Assembly (NCBI GenBank): GCA_033961575.1
Contig: CM066729.1
Coordinates: 97,591,001 to 97,655,000 of the forward strand
From: Aselliscus stoliczkanus
Taxonomy: Eukaryota > Chordata > Mammalia > Chiroptera > Hipposideridae
DNA: 64,000 nucleotides
Direction: 5' to 3'
In this document: one piece after another, positions 1-11,329 of the stretch
Numbering within the stretch: position 1 is the stretch's first letter
How the letters are laid out: every line of letters starts with the position of its first letter
Notes under the pieces: generated by a model
Database searches by the model: none
The model's input: only the letters and a program-made list of their open reading frames with translations
What the model was told of the DNA's origin: nothing
Translations under genes and position numbers: made by a program

Positions 1-984
1 AAATTACCTAATGAACACAAATTTAGAGGTTCCGAGCTTCTCAGATTCTACCAGCAAAGGCAGTAGACCTTAAGATTTTACAGTGGGATTCAGGATGACT
101 TTTGTTATCATTTACTAGCCTTTTGAGTACAGTATTTTTGCAAAAAGAATATGTAACATAACTCCATGGCATGGTAAATTAAGTATGCATGTGATTGATG
201 GAAAATATGACAATATCTTTATTCTCTGTGAAATACAATAGGTTGTTATCATCTTTATAATGGTCAATTACCTATATGTGTAAATACTTTGGCACATTTT
301 TTGGTTTGTGTGTTTTCTCATCCACTATAATAATGTTTTATACCTATTGTCTGTGCCAGAATTATGTACAATTAAAGAGACTATCCCCCTTCCCCAGGAG
401 CTACAAAATTATAGTAAGAAATTTGATAACCAATGGAAGATTCATGTTTACTGGCAAGTTTTGTTACCAAGTATTAGGCTATCAGATAATTTTTATAATC
501 ACATTTAATTGTTGAAATACCCATTCTTAACATAAAATTTTAACGTTAATAGTTTAGTCTTATCTACCATAAATCTAAGAGAGAAAAGTTACATGTTCTT
601 AGATGTTTGATTTATTTACATTAATTTACTATTAACGCAAGAATACTCATACACTTGTTAAATATGAATTGTAAATCTTAGGGCTACTTCTGACTCCCCT
701 TACTATGATTTTAAGATTTATGTTGAAGACTTAGGGCATTTTAAAATGCCAAATATTGCAGATTACAGATTACAGAGATTTTTCTCTAGTTGTTTTTCCT
801 TTTCTTCATCAGCAAGTTAAAGTATTTATTCATGATTTCTATAATATTTCCTTAAAATTCACATGTAGTTACCATAATTCTGGCAATATGTAAAACTCAG
901 CAGATTTTTACTCCATATCTGCATTCTTCAGTTTCTTTTCCCATTTTATGGGAAAATGTGTTTCTTTTCTTTCTTTTTTTTGTT
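1..984. other. Unique AT-rich intron
   Basis: I see no gene, RNA or recognisable repeat here. The short open frames have no family resemblance. Confidence 0.5.
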
Positions 985-1105
985 TTGTTTCAGGTGTATG
1001 AAGCAATGTAATAGACATTTACACCCCTCACAAAGTGATAATCTCCCCCCTTCAATCTACTACCCCTCTGACATCATAAAATGTGTTTCTTTAAAAGTTC
1101 TGGCC
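985..1105 (-). mobile_element. L1 3' tail fragment
   Basis: A T-rich start (TTTTGTTTTGTTTCAGGTGTA) is followed by text that is the reverse complement of the L1 3' UTR found at 22.2 and 48.7 kb: 'acacctgaaac', then a 'tgtctaat'-like stretch, then 'gatcactttgt'. It is a short 5'-truncated L1 end inserted in minus orientation. Confidence 0.6.
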
Positions 1106-3259
1106 TCTATTAAAAATGGTCACAACAGCCCAGTGGAAAGATTATTAATCGCTATATTAAGTTTTCTATATATTTCCCACATATGTGCTGACCCAAAGAA
1201 TCCACATAGGAATCGCATCACTGGAAACAAAAACCTTATATTTGCTGCCCACCTAGGCTGTCTCCACTCTAAACACTGGTAGGAAGTTCTGAGAATGAAT
1301 CTTGAAAAGGTTACATGGGGGGAAAATTGCAGAGGCCACTCAGTCTACAAATGAGCCTATGTCCACATATACCAATAAATGAATTATAAAACAGGGACTG
1401 CAGAAGAAGGAAATTAATTAGAGCTATAACTTCAAATTTGGATGTGAATCTGCAGTAGAGTTTCTGAAAAGCATTTATACTTATGAGTCCATATTAATTA
1501 ATGAATAAGATCATAATTTATCACATCTTTCTTCTGAGCTAAGCAGATAATCTCACCACCTAGAAAGTCAGTAGTCCCTTGACTCCCAAGAAGAAGGAAA
1601 ATCTACTGAGAACTGCCTCCTACAGTGTTTTAAACTGTTGACCATTGGTAATGAATGGACTTGTTCATGAGCCAAGCACATTGGTGCCTAGGAAATATTT
1701 TTACATAATAAACCCTCCCCACTATCCCTTGAATATGAATAATGATATAAACAGTTTAATGTCTTTTATGGTATTTGGGGTTATTTGGGGTGTTTATTGT
1801 TCAGGACCTGCTCAGTCCCTTTGCATGAATACACATATGCACATTCCTTTAAAATAACTACTTTGATTGTCTTAAGTTTCAAGAATTTCCATTAATTTAC
1901 AATAAGAATGTCTCTTTTGGACCAACATTAGTAAGTGAAATATCATCTCACTTTAAAACCACTTGTGAAAGTAAAGGCTGGCAGAGTTTCCCATTAAAAA
2001 GTACGAATGCAAATCAGAATACTCTAATACTGGAATGGTGGTGCATGAACAATACAAAGATAAGTCAGAACCAGCAGAGTAAAACAGAGAGGAAAAAAAC
2101 ACGTAATGTATATGTTATTATAGTATATGTAATTATAACCAATGGTATGTATGTAATTACATATATATGTAATATGTGTGTAATTGATTACACTCAGTGA
2201 CAAACAGCAAGGAAAGGGGCTGCTGTTTGAAAATGCAGTTTGACATTATAAGATGGAAGTGTTGAGTGGCTGTGAGCTACATAAACTGAAACAATAGAGG
2301 AAGGATCCAGGGCAAGCTGATCTGATCAGCAGAGCCCTCCTTCTGTGCTATAATACCATCCCTCGGTTCTTCCTGAATTTGCTGCAGTGAAACCTCTTGA
2401 GCCACAACCATCACTACAAATAAGCTTCTTCTGAGGAAAAGTGGGGGAAAGGCACAAGGAAACTATCATGGGAGAGTAAAAAGGGAAAAAAAAGTGACCA
2501 CCGTGGCCACTCTCACACTGAGAGAAAATCAATGGAGGTGGATGAATTGGGTGTAAGCTTCTAGGGCTCTCTCTGGGCCTCGATTGGACACAGCTAATCT
2601 CCGTGACCTTTGGGAAAGCAGAAGGCATAAAATGACCCCAATAATCAAAAGCACAATTAGAATGAAGAGCGCAAAACCGTGACTGTGGTTAGAAAAAGCA
2701 GACAATGAAGAGACTATGGAGGAAATGTGTCCCTTTAGCAGTTAAGTAAATGCAGCCTTAAGTAGATGCCCGTAATGGCTGCAGACGGATGGCAGTGGCC
2801 TCACAGAGCAACTGGGGGAGGGTGGGATGGGGAGGCAGTTACCACGTGACCTGGGGCCCAACTTGCGTTGCTTCAGACTTTCCCAGACTTCCTCAAGGGT
2901 ACCAAGCAATTTCTATCCCTCCTCTACAGGAGACAGGTTGAAACAGCACCGGGCGGGGATCCGGAAAGGAGTGTGGGGATACTGGTGGAGCCTCAGGGGG
3001 CATGGGGGGGACGTGTTTCCCCTAAGAGTAAAAAAAATGTGTAATTTTAATATCAATTGTTGGTTTTCCCCAAGATATAAAATTGAGTGAATTTAGCCTT
3101 GTGAGCACAAAGCAACCAGGCAATTGGCAAACTAAAGTCTGCAATTCAATGACATTCAAGTAAAATCCACATAATTGATTAAATTTAGTCAAAATATCAA
3201 ATAATTTACTTAGCATTTTGGAATCACTACAAATAAGTATATATTATTATTTATTTAGA
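1106..3259. other. Unique intron with an AT-rich patch and a G-rich patch
   Basis: An AT-rich patch with repeated GTAATTA/TATGTAAT words lies at 2100-2195. A G+C-richer stretch at about 2810-3015 contains CACGTGAC (2842-2849) and several G runs. No coding similarity is recognised in either. Confidence 0.4.
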
Positions 3260-3445
3260 TAAACAATACAATGTAATGTTTAGGAGACACTATCTAACTA
3301 TGTGTGACCTTGGCCAAGTTATTTTATCCTTTTGTGTCTCACTTTCTTCATTTAAAAATGTGAAATAATACTTTCTATTGTATAACAGTATCATGATTAA
3401 ATATGCAAATATTTGTAAAGACCTTTTTTAGTTCTGAACATCTAA
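3260..3445 (+). repeat. MIR-family SINE, degenerate
   Basis: It contains the ordered MIR landmarks 'ctatgtgtgaccttggccaagtta', a 'ctcactttcttcatttaaaaatg' stretch (core, then 'cctcatctgtaaaatg'), and 'atgattaaat'. It is old and heavily diverged. Confidence 0.65.
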
Positions 3446-5381
3446 TAAGAAATCAGTCAGTAATTGTTAGCTGTTATTATAATTGATTCAAATTAGAAAT
3501 CAACTTTAAAGGGTCATTTAATAACTTTTAATGAAAATTTAAAAATCTATGTATTTTTCTCTTCAAATGAGAAAAGACCACTCTATTTTTATGTGCCAAT
3601 TTGGAGTTTATACAGGAGAAAAAAATGAATAAGGGGTCAGTTAAAATTCAAGAAAAAAATGGATTTTGAAATTTCATTTTTGGTTAGCCATGTTTTCTCA
3701 TGTGTACCCACTGTATTTCTTGAGCACCTGTTTACATAGAACACCCCACTAAATCGTTCAGGAAGTATTTCAGTGAGACAGCATTTTATCCTTATGGTGT
3801 TCAACATACTAACAGAAATGGTTGAAAATGTACTTTATTAACAAACTTAGGGGAAGTGGTAATACATTTACACATTCAATGATGAGAAAACAAGCACTGG
3901 TTAAAGGATAAGGAGATCTGAGTTTTTAATTCAGAATCTTAGATGTGATCACCATACCACCAAACCAGATTTCTCCCTCTGCAAAAAAGGAATGAATGGT
4001 CCTATTTCTTCTTGATCCCCAACATAATTTTAATACTATGGAAGGAGTGTTCCTTTCATTCAGGTATTATTATCGTGCCATTTCTGCCCCCCATACAATG
4101 CAAGATATAGCTGTTTCTACAACTAGGGCAGCTGGGACTACCACCTGTTAACTAACTTCAAGACCATTTAATTAGCCTATGTTGAAGTTACCTTATGCTT
4201 TGACTGGGAGTGGAACAGTAGCAGATGCTAACCACAATAAAAGAAAAGCTGTTGAATACCAGGGCAGAGTGGGTGGAGAGAATAACAAAAAAAAAGTCAA
4301 CAGAAGGAGAAAGGCAGAAATACTAGTAAAACTGACCGGAAATTAACTCTCACAGATGAAGTTCAAGGAAGCAAATCTCTGCAGATTAAATTCCGTCCCT
4401 CCAAGGTATCTGTCACATCAGATGTTATTGAGGATTTGATTTGAGCATTTTGAATAAATGCACAATTCAACTGGGCAATTGGCTTAGTTTCTAATTATAC
4501 AAAAGAATAGTCATCATTTATTATTTTCGTGAAAACTTCCAAGTCTTTCTTAGACCAAACATTCAGCCATGAAAGAAAAAAACACATTGCCTTGATGAAG
4601 CATAATTTTCCCAATTACTTTAAGAGCTCTACTTTGTCAGTGTTTCCAAGAGAAGAGATCTGGAAACAAATGGTTTTAAAATTATAAGCATTTCTCTGTC
4701 AATAGAATGATTTCCATACAGAAGGCACTTTATCTTGTTTTGTCAAATTAAGCTGAATTTAAATGAGTTAAAATCTTCCTCTGTGACATTTGTATTCTTC
4801 AAATTCACAGGCTTACCCATGAATGTATTTACCTTTCTAACATTCAGTGGTGTATTTTATGTTAGTAGAATAGTTATATAATATATGTATATAACTTTGT
4901 CTTTGATGTTTTTGCTTAAATATGTGTTAATTCTCTATTATTTAATCAAATTTCACCAACTTGGTGTAACTGGATATACACCAAATTAGTTCAAACAAAA
5001 TTGTACTTGAGAATTTTCGTGTAGCTATTCTTCCATTTTTCTTCAGAATTGTAACATTTTTGCAAATTCAAAATTAGAATGTGGTGTTGGCACCCCAATT
5101 ATTAATTCCTAATTTGTATTACATCACTTAAGTTTCAAGAGCAGCCTCTCAGGAAAATGTATTCTGTTCATTCAAATCAGCTTATATCTATTTTTATATC
5201 TATAATTTATATATAAAATTACTCAAATTAGAGAGAGTTCATAGAACCAAGATATAGTCCACCTATCTGGCAATATTTAAATACCATCCTTGTTTATTCA
5301 TATTACAACTTCTTTCAGTTTTCACAATTATTAAAATTTATTACATTTTCCTTCATATTCAGTTTATCTTGAGTATATATA
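3446..5381. other. Unique AT-rich intron
   Basis: No gene is seen. A low-complexity AT patch lies near 5187-5215. Confidence 0.5.
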
Positions 5382-5589
5382 CAGAGGGTGCCAAAAAAAG
5401 TTTACACATTTTAAGAAAGAAAAAAGTTATATTAAAAATGTAATACTTAATATATACCAATAACAAAAGATGAATACTAGTCATGTTTGACTTCTGCATT
5501 TACAAGAGGTGCTCAAAGTGGTTACCATCAGTGTAATTTTAATACAGTTTTTTCCTTTCTTAAAATGTGTATACTTTTTCGGGAGATAT
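5382..5589. mobile_element. Tc1/mariner-type MITE, about 208 bp
   Basis: The left end reads CAGAGGGTGCCAAAAAAAGT and the right end is its degraded inverse (...CTTAAAATGTGTATAC then T-rich). It is flanked by TA on the left, as expected for Tc1/mariner. The inside is short and matches the terminal parts of the elements at 42.05 kb and 63.80 kb. It is an internally deleted, non-autonomous copy with no transposase frame. Confidence 0.7.
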
Positions 5590-5784
5590 ATTGCATGGGG
5601 AGTGGGGAGGAAGAAAGAAATTCCATCAACAATGTCATTTCCAAAATGTAGTTTTGAATTAGATTTATAGAGATAATAATTTTAGATAGATAAGTATATA
5701 TGAAGTCCTAACTATGGAAATAATTGATTCATTATTTGGGAAAAGCTACCTTCATCTTGAACTCTTGACTCCAGGAAAACTATG

Positions 5785-5930
5785 CTTCAGTGTTTCATTC
5801 AATCTTTCAACAAAAATGTGTTGATGGCCTGCTCTGTTCTTGCCACTGTGCCAAGGCTAAGCATGTTAAGAAGAGTAAGACATGACTCTGTTTTAAATCT
5901 TCTTAAACTTGTACCGAATGATAAATCATT
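5785..5930. repeat. Ancient interspersed repeat fragment, L2-like
   Basis: The order 'tcattcaatctttcaacaaa', 'tgttgatggcctgctctgtt', 'tgccactgtgccaaggctaag' follows a common old mammalian repeat (consensus-like 'tcattcaacaaatatttattgagc... gccaggcactg'). Family and orientation are uncertain. Confidence 0.35.
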
Positions 5931-5963
5931 GTTGTTGAAGAATAATTTAAAAAGTAATTATCA

Positions 5964-6070
5964 GGACCGGCTGAGTGGCTCAGTGGTTAAGCGCTGGCTT
6001 GGGAAGCCAACAACCCTGGTTCGGGTCCCACATATGAGGGCCAGTGACACTGCCCTCAAAAAAAAAAAAA
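5964..6070 (+). mobile_element. Short tRNA-headed SINE
   Basis: It has the SINE head with A-box (TGGCTCAGTGG) and B-box (GGTTCGGGTCC), then 'cacatatgagggccagtgacactgccctc' and an A-tail. It is flanked by a perfect 12-bp target-site duplication, AAGTAATTATCA, at 5952-5963 and 6071-6082. An open frame of 119 codons across it is incidental. Confidence 0.9.
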
Positions 6071-6464
6071 AAGTAATTATCAAAAAAAGGAATTTGAAGG
6101 TATTATCTTATTATTATATACATCTTGATGTTAATCAGTAAGTTAATCTCCAAATCTGCGTATTTAAAAATATGTGGGTAAAGCCTTATTTTAATGATAA
6201 ACCCCTTTATTAATAATATTTTATTGTGCATTTCTTGCTTAAACACAACCACTTTCTTAACTTCTTTATTTTATCTTATGTATAAAGGGAGTCAGTGAAG
6301 AAGCCCTGGTGTTATGCTTAGTGGAGCTAAGAAATAAATTTGTGAAATTATCTAATCTTATTGTTCAGCAAATGGAAAAGAATTACTAATCTGGGGTCCC
6401 ATTGCTTATATACTGTTGAAATTCCATCTAGTTCCTAGAATTAGACTGATGAGTAAAGAGAAGC

Positions 6465-6615
6465 CATGGGGTATAGTGAAAAGAATAGGTGCTTTGGAGT
6501 CAGAAATCATTTGGAATCCAAATACAGTATTTACTAGTTTCATGACAGAGGCCAAAGAAATTTCCTGAGCTTTAGCTTTAGTATCAGCATCTCCAAAATG
6601 GTAACATTGATAAGG
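6465..6615 (+). repeat. MIR-family SINE, degenerate
   Basis: It shows 'tatagtgaaaagaataggtgctttggagtcaga', a 'tactagtttcatgacag' stretch and 'catctccaaaatggtaa', in MIR order and sense orientation. Confidence 0.6.
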
Positions 6616-8261
6616 GAAATTATTTTAATGATGACTCTGACCATGACAGAACTTTAAGAATTGCATAAGACTAAATGTGTGTGTGTGCATGGTGATGTAT
6701 TTTATATTAAATAAACTAAAGCATTATGAAAATATTAGTTGTGATTATAATCAGTACAGTTTTTACTTCTCTTTTTTCACATTTGATTCATGCAGTTATC
6801 TAATCACCTAAACCAGAAATTAAGAAAAAGCACTATCATATATTTTGAGATCTTGTTTAATATCTACTTTTCCCATTTAATACAATCCTGGCATCTCAGG
6901 TCATAGGTTACATTTCCTATTCTATCATGGAGATTATGTTAGTTTGTTCAGACACCAAATCACTCTGAATTTGTTTTTTCTCTTCTCAACAGTGTTGTAT
7001 AATAAAGTCTTCAAATTTAAAAAGAACCATTTATTCACTAAAAATATTATTTGAATATATATTTTACATAAATTTTAGTATTTTATTTTATCTAAGTATT
7101 TTCTAACAATCATTATCCACATGGATCATTATAATCATTGTTTTTTTTATCTTTGAAAGAAACATAAGGAAACAACCTTGATTTTCCTTAAAATAGCAAA
7201 ATTGGGAATGGTTGTAACACATTTTCTATCTGTTACCGTATTGCTGCTTTAAAAAATTAAGCTTCATTGCACAATTTTTAGCAGTTTTTAGAACTTGATA
7301 CATATTATATTTAATGTTCTATAGCATATCAAATGTTGAAAAAGTTCTTTAGTCCTCATTGTAATGAATTGTTTTATTTGTTACATTCACTGGATTTTGT
7401 AAAGTACATATTACCTAAAAACAGCTACAGATTTTCTTTTCTTTTTTTGTCCCTCTCCATCTCCATAACATAATTCTTATTTTTCCCCTTATTCCCAATT
7501 CAAAAGAGTGGAGCAAATAATTACCTTCCACAATTATTTTAACCATACATGATTAAAGCAGAAGTTTGATCTTATAGAATTATGACACAAATTTAAAGCT
7601 TCAAAACATAGTTTGTGTATTTAATTTTGTAATTCATTGCCTAGGTTTCTAATTAAATGTTCTCAGGACTCCATTTAAAATACCCATTCCCTGCATTCCT
7701 CTTGATTAGTAAGAAAGAATCAATGAGAATTGATCCAATTTGTAGAACACACTCCTTATATTGATAGTAGTTTATATTCATTTGCTTTTCCCTAATCTTT
7801 TATTAATGATCATCTTCAAAATATCAATTAATGCCAAAGCATTGCACAGTGATAATGCAAATCTATAAAGAAACTGGCCTGACACTTTACTAGGGCAGAA
7901 TGTAACTTATTATTTTTAACATACATTTACATAAGTGAATATGACAGAAAGGAAGAATAAAGATGAAAACTTATGTTTTGAGCTATGAATTTCAAACACA
8001 ATTTAAAATAAAGAAATGAGACTGAATTTCAACAACAGGCTTCTTTCTCTTATGCCTCTACTTTTCCACAACGTATCACTGTCTACCATATTATGATGAA
8101 CCATTTAGAGAAATACATGGTGTATGGTAGTGCAAACATGAGTCTTCATGCTGCAAAAATAATAGTAGCTGTTTTAATGATTTCACCAGTGAAAAGAAAC
8201 ATTACTGCATTGATTTCTGCTATTCTTTATAAAGCTTATCACTTAGTCTTCATCTCCCATC
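6616..8261. other. Unique AT-rich intron
   Basis: No gene is recognised. A short GT run lies at 6677-6687. Confidence 0.5.
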
Positions 8262-8424
8262 TTTTATTTTTTTATTTTTTTTTATTTTTTAGCTGAGCCA
8301 TCCTGCCACGTGTTGGCAGCTCAGCAGCAGCTTAGCTAAGGCTGGGCATCGAACTGCTGATGCTAAGAGTTCAGCTCGCACCCTTGAGCAAGCTCTTAAC
8401 AAACTGAGCCACTCAGCCAGCCCT
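8262..8424 (-). mobile_element. tRNA-headed SINE of the 'GAGCAACAGCAGTTCGA' subfamily
   Basis: Read on the minus strand it gives the head 'ggctggctgagtggctcag', then 'gttcgatgcccagcc', the GCTGAGCTGCC region and 'atggctcagct', then an A-rich tail (T-run on the + strand at 8262-8290). The same subfamily occurs at 36.7, 42.6 and 55.5 kb. Confidence 0.8.
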
Positions 8425-9890
8425 AAACTTTTTTGAATGTTATGAATGTTCTTCATAATAAATTACAATTGTTAATATTATTCCACATTTGCTTTAGTTC
8501 TTCTGTAAACATACTTTTTTGAACATTTGAAAGTAAGTTAAAGAAAATTCACCCCTTAATTATTCCACATGAATACCCTAAGGATGCATTTTTTTTTTTT
8601 GTAGATTTTAAGTTAAGTATTACATCTTGACCGAATCCAGGACAAGCATTGTTAGCATGAATACTTCGTAAGTGATACTTTATATTGTGTCACACAATTG
8701 TCTTCCCACTCTTATTTACCCATTATTGGTGATGCTAAATTTGATTACTGAGTTCAAGCAGTGGCTGCCAGATCTATCTATCGTAAAAGTACATTTTCCC
8801 CCTCTGTAGTTAGCAAATAAGTTCGGAGGTGATACTCTGGCACTGGGAAATATACTGTCCCCTGCCATTTTTCACCTAATAGATTTAATACCCATGGATG
8901 ATGTTTGTCTAAATGAATTATTTTATCAGAGGTTGCAATATAATGATTTTTCTAATTCAAAATTTCATTCTGTTTTGGCATAGGTGTTGAGGAAATCTCA
9001 GTAAATGTTTTGCTATATAGATTAACAAATATCAAACTTATCATTTAATTTACCATTAAAGAAAGTTATACTATCTTTAATGAATTATTATATTTAAGGA
9101 TCAAGTTTCCTGAAAGACAATTTCCATTGTAAAGGGTGCCATAGGTCTTTATTTCTTTGTCATTGTTGTTTTTATTAAATCTGTGAAAGACTATTATAAG
9201 ATGGCCCACTATACATATTACATAACTAATATGCATAGTATATGGTTATGTATAATATTATTATTATATTATATTATTATCTCACATACTATAGATTTAA
9301 GTTTGACATACAACCCCCTCCAAAAAAATTAAAATAAAACCATGTAGCAAAATGTACTACAAACAATAATCCGGTAGGCCAGGGTTCAGTTTTAACCCCA
9401 AACATTACATTTTACTGAATTGTAAAATATTAAAAATATAAGACTGTGATTGCTTTCTTAACATAGATAGGAACTATAGGAAAAAAGTAGGTTGAAAGAG
9501 AAGATGATGAGATCGGTGTTTCCTGAGAAAAAGTATAAGGATTCTTGGAATCCACATGAAGTGGAACAAGCAGTGGAGGTAAGATTTGGTTAATGATAGA
9601 ACACCTAATTAAGATATGTGGCATCATTTTATAAAAAATAGTTAAAGCCATGAGTCTCAATTAAGAGATCAACAGAAAGCATATTGAACAAGAAAAGACA
9701 GAAGTCTGATGCCCTATGAAACAAGCATTTAAAGAGTAGTGGAAGGGAAAGTGCTTTCATAAGTGAGGTGTTAGGTCTCTGTGGCCCCACTGATTAGCAT
9801 TTGAATTGAAAAAAACAGCTTTTTAAAAAAACCCAACATAAAAGAGGGCAATTATAAAATTGGAATTGGTTGCGTTAAAAAGCAGGGAAG
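8425..9890. other. Unique AT-rich intron
   Basis: No gene is recognised. A T-run lies near 8590 and TA/TTA-rich sequence at about 9225-9280. Confidence 0.5.
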
Positions 9891-10126
9891 GGGCCTGCCG
9901 AGTGGCAAGGTGGTTAAGCACTGGCTTGGGAAGCCAGTGGCCCCCTTTCAGGTTCCACATATCAGGGCCAGTGACACTGCCCTCAAAAAAAGAAAAGAAA
10001 GTTTCCTCCAGTCCATTTGGGCTGGCCGAGTAGCGCATTGGTTAAGCACTGGCTTAGGATGCCAGCGGCCCTGGTTCGGGTCCCACATATAAGGGCCAGT
10101 GACACTGTCCTCAAAAAAAAAAAAGT
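9891..10126 (+). mobile_element. Two short tRNA-headed SINEs head to tail, apparently one dimeric insertion
   Basis: Unit 1 covers about 9891-9999 and unit 2 about 10019-10126. Each has a head, a 'agggccagtgacactg' region and an A-tail, and they are separated by about 20 bp (GTTTCCTCCAGTCCATTT). The pair is flanked by imperfect matching sequence: AAAAAGCAGGGAAGG on the left (about 9878-9892) and AAAAAGCAGTGAAGG on the right (about 10128-10142). No duplication is seen around either unit alone. This suggests a single dimeric copy rather than two independent insertions. Confidence 0.75.
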
Positions 10127-10224
10127 AAAAAAAGCAGTGAAGGCCAAATGGCCACTGAATTCAGAGGAATCTATATTTATATCTCATGAAGTTTATTGTG
10201 AGGGTCCAGTTGACATACATGGTT

Positions 10225-10765
10225 GAATAATGAAGTTCCCAAACTCATCCTAGAAAAAGTGCTACATACCTCATTGCTGAATAACACTAAGGTCACCTTC
10301 GAAGTACTCCCCTTGGGAAGCTACGCACTGATGCCAGCACCTAGTCTACTCTTCAAAGCAATTTTAAAACATTCTGGAATGGCCATCAAAGCTGTCGTCG
10401 TATTACCCTTGGTATCCTGAATGTCATTAAAATGTCTTCCTTTCAATATTTACTTTATCTTTGGGTAAAGAAAGAAGTCTTTGGGGGCCAGACCAGGTGA
10501 GAAGGGAGGGTGTTCCAATGCAGTTATTTGTTTACTGGCTGAAAACTCCCTTACAGACAGTGCCCTGTGAGCTGGTGCACTGTCATGATGCAAGAGCCAT
10601 GAATTGTTGGCAAAAAGTTCAGGTTGTCTAACTTTTCCACTCAGCCTTTTCAGCATTTCCAAATTGTAAACTTGGCTAACTGTTTGTCCAGTTGGTACAA
10701 ATTCATAATGAATAATCCCTCTGATATCAAAAAAGGTTAGCAACACCGTTGCAACAAGTTATCCA
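10225..10765 (-). pseudogene. Broken mariner transposase (C-terminal half)
   Basis: The minus-strand frame from 10746 to 10450 (98 codons) shows the two C-terminal catalytic aspartates of a mariner DDE transposase. They lie in HHDSAPAH (residue 55) and SPGLAPKDFFLYP (residue 90), with 34 residues between, the D34D spacing of true mariners. The C-terminal end continues to about 10240 in another frame, with a tail resembling ASQGEYFEGD. There is therefore at least one frameshift. The N-terminal half with the DNA-binding domain and first aspartate is missing, so it cannot be active. I could not locate both terminal inverted repeats. Confidence 0.85.
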
Positions 10766-10909
10766 ACTTGTCAGACCTCATATTTCTAAACTTGAATATA
10801 TATGATTTAATGATTCAAGATGTCCTTTTATATTGAAAAAAGATGGTTCCTATGCTTATATGAATACAGAGTACAATAACATTTGAGTTAATTTATAACA
10901 TTTGTTTTG

Positions 10910-10926
10910 TTTTGTTTTGTTTTTGT
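10910..10926. repeat. (TTTTG)n simple repeat
   Basis: A short TTTTG/TTTGT tandem run in otherwise unique sequence. Confidence 0.8.
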
Positions 10927-11029
10927 GAAACACATGCAATTTTTATATTTTTAAATTGTTTCAGTTTGGGAGCCTATCATGTAAGTGAGATTTACATCCT
11001 TGGTTACCATTTGGTCATTAATTCATTTA

Positions 11030-11210
11030 TTATTTTAAAGGAAAAAAAAAGTATATATTTAAGCCTGGACAATGTTGCAGGTCTAGTGTAAGGTGGTAGA
11101 TGTGCAAATGTGAGGCGGAGTACCTGACCCTTGGGAATTCACAGTCTAAGGGGGGCAGCCGACACTTAGCGCCCAGCAACCCTAGTAACAGTGCACTTCT
11201 AGATGGGATG
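11030..11210. repeat. Possible ancient interspersed repeat fragment
   Basis: Phrases such as 'gacccttgggaattcacagtctaagggggg' resemble a common old mammalian repeat (consensus-like 'ccctcaaggagcttacagtctag'). Family is not resolved. Confidence 0.3.
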
Positions 11211-11329
11211 ATGGCTTTTGTCAACTACAGCCCCATGTACTTCAATTCAGGTGTGGATGGCCCTAAAAACAGACTTGGAGCACAAAAAGACCTCCTTCAG
11301 ACATTGTAAGCACTAAATAATCTTTATGT

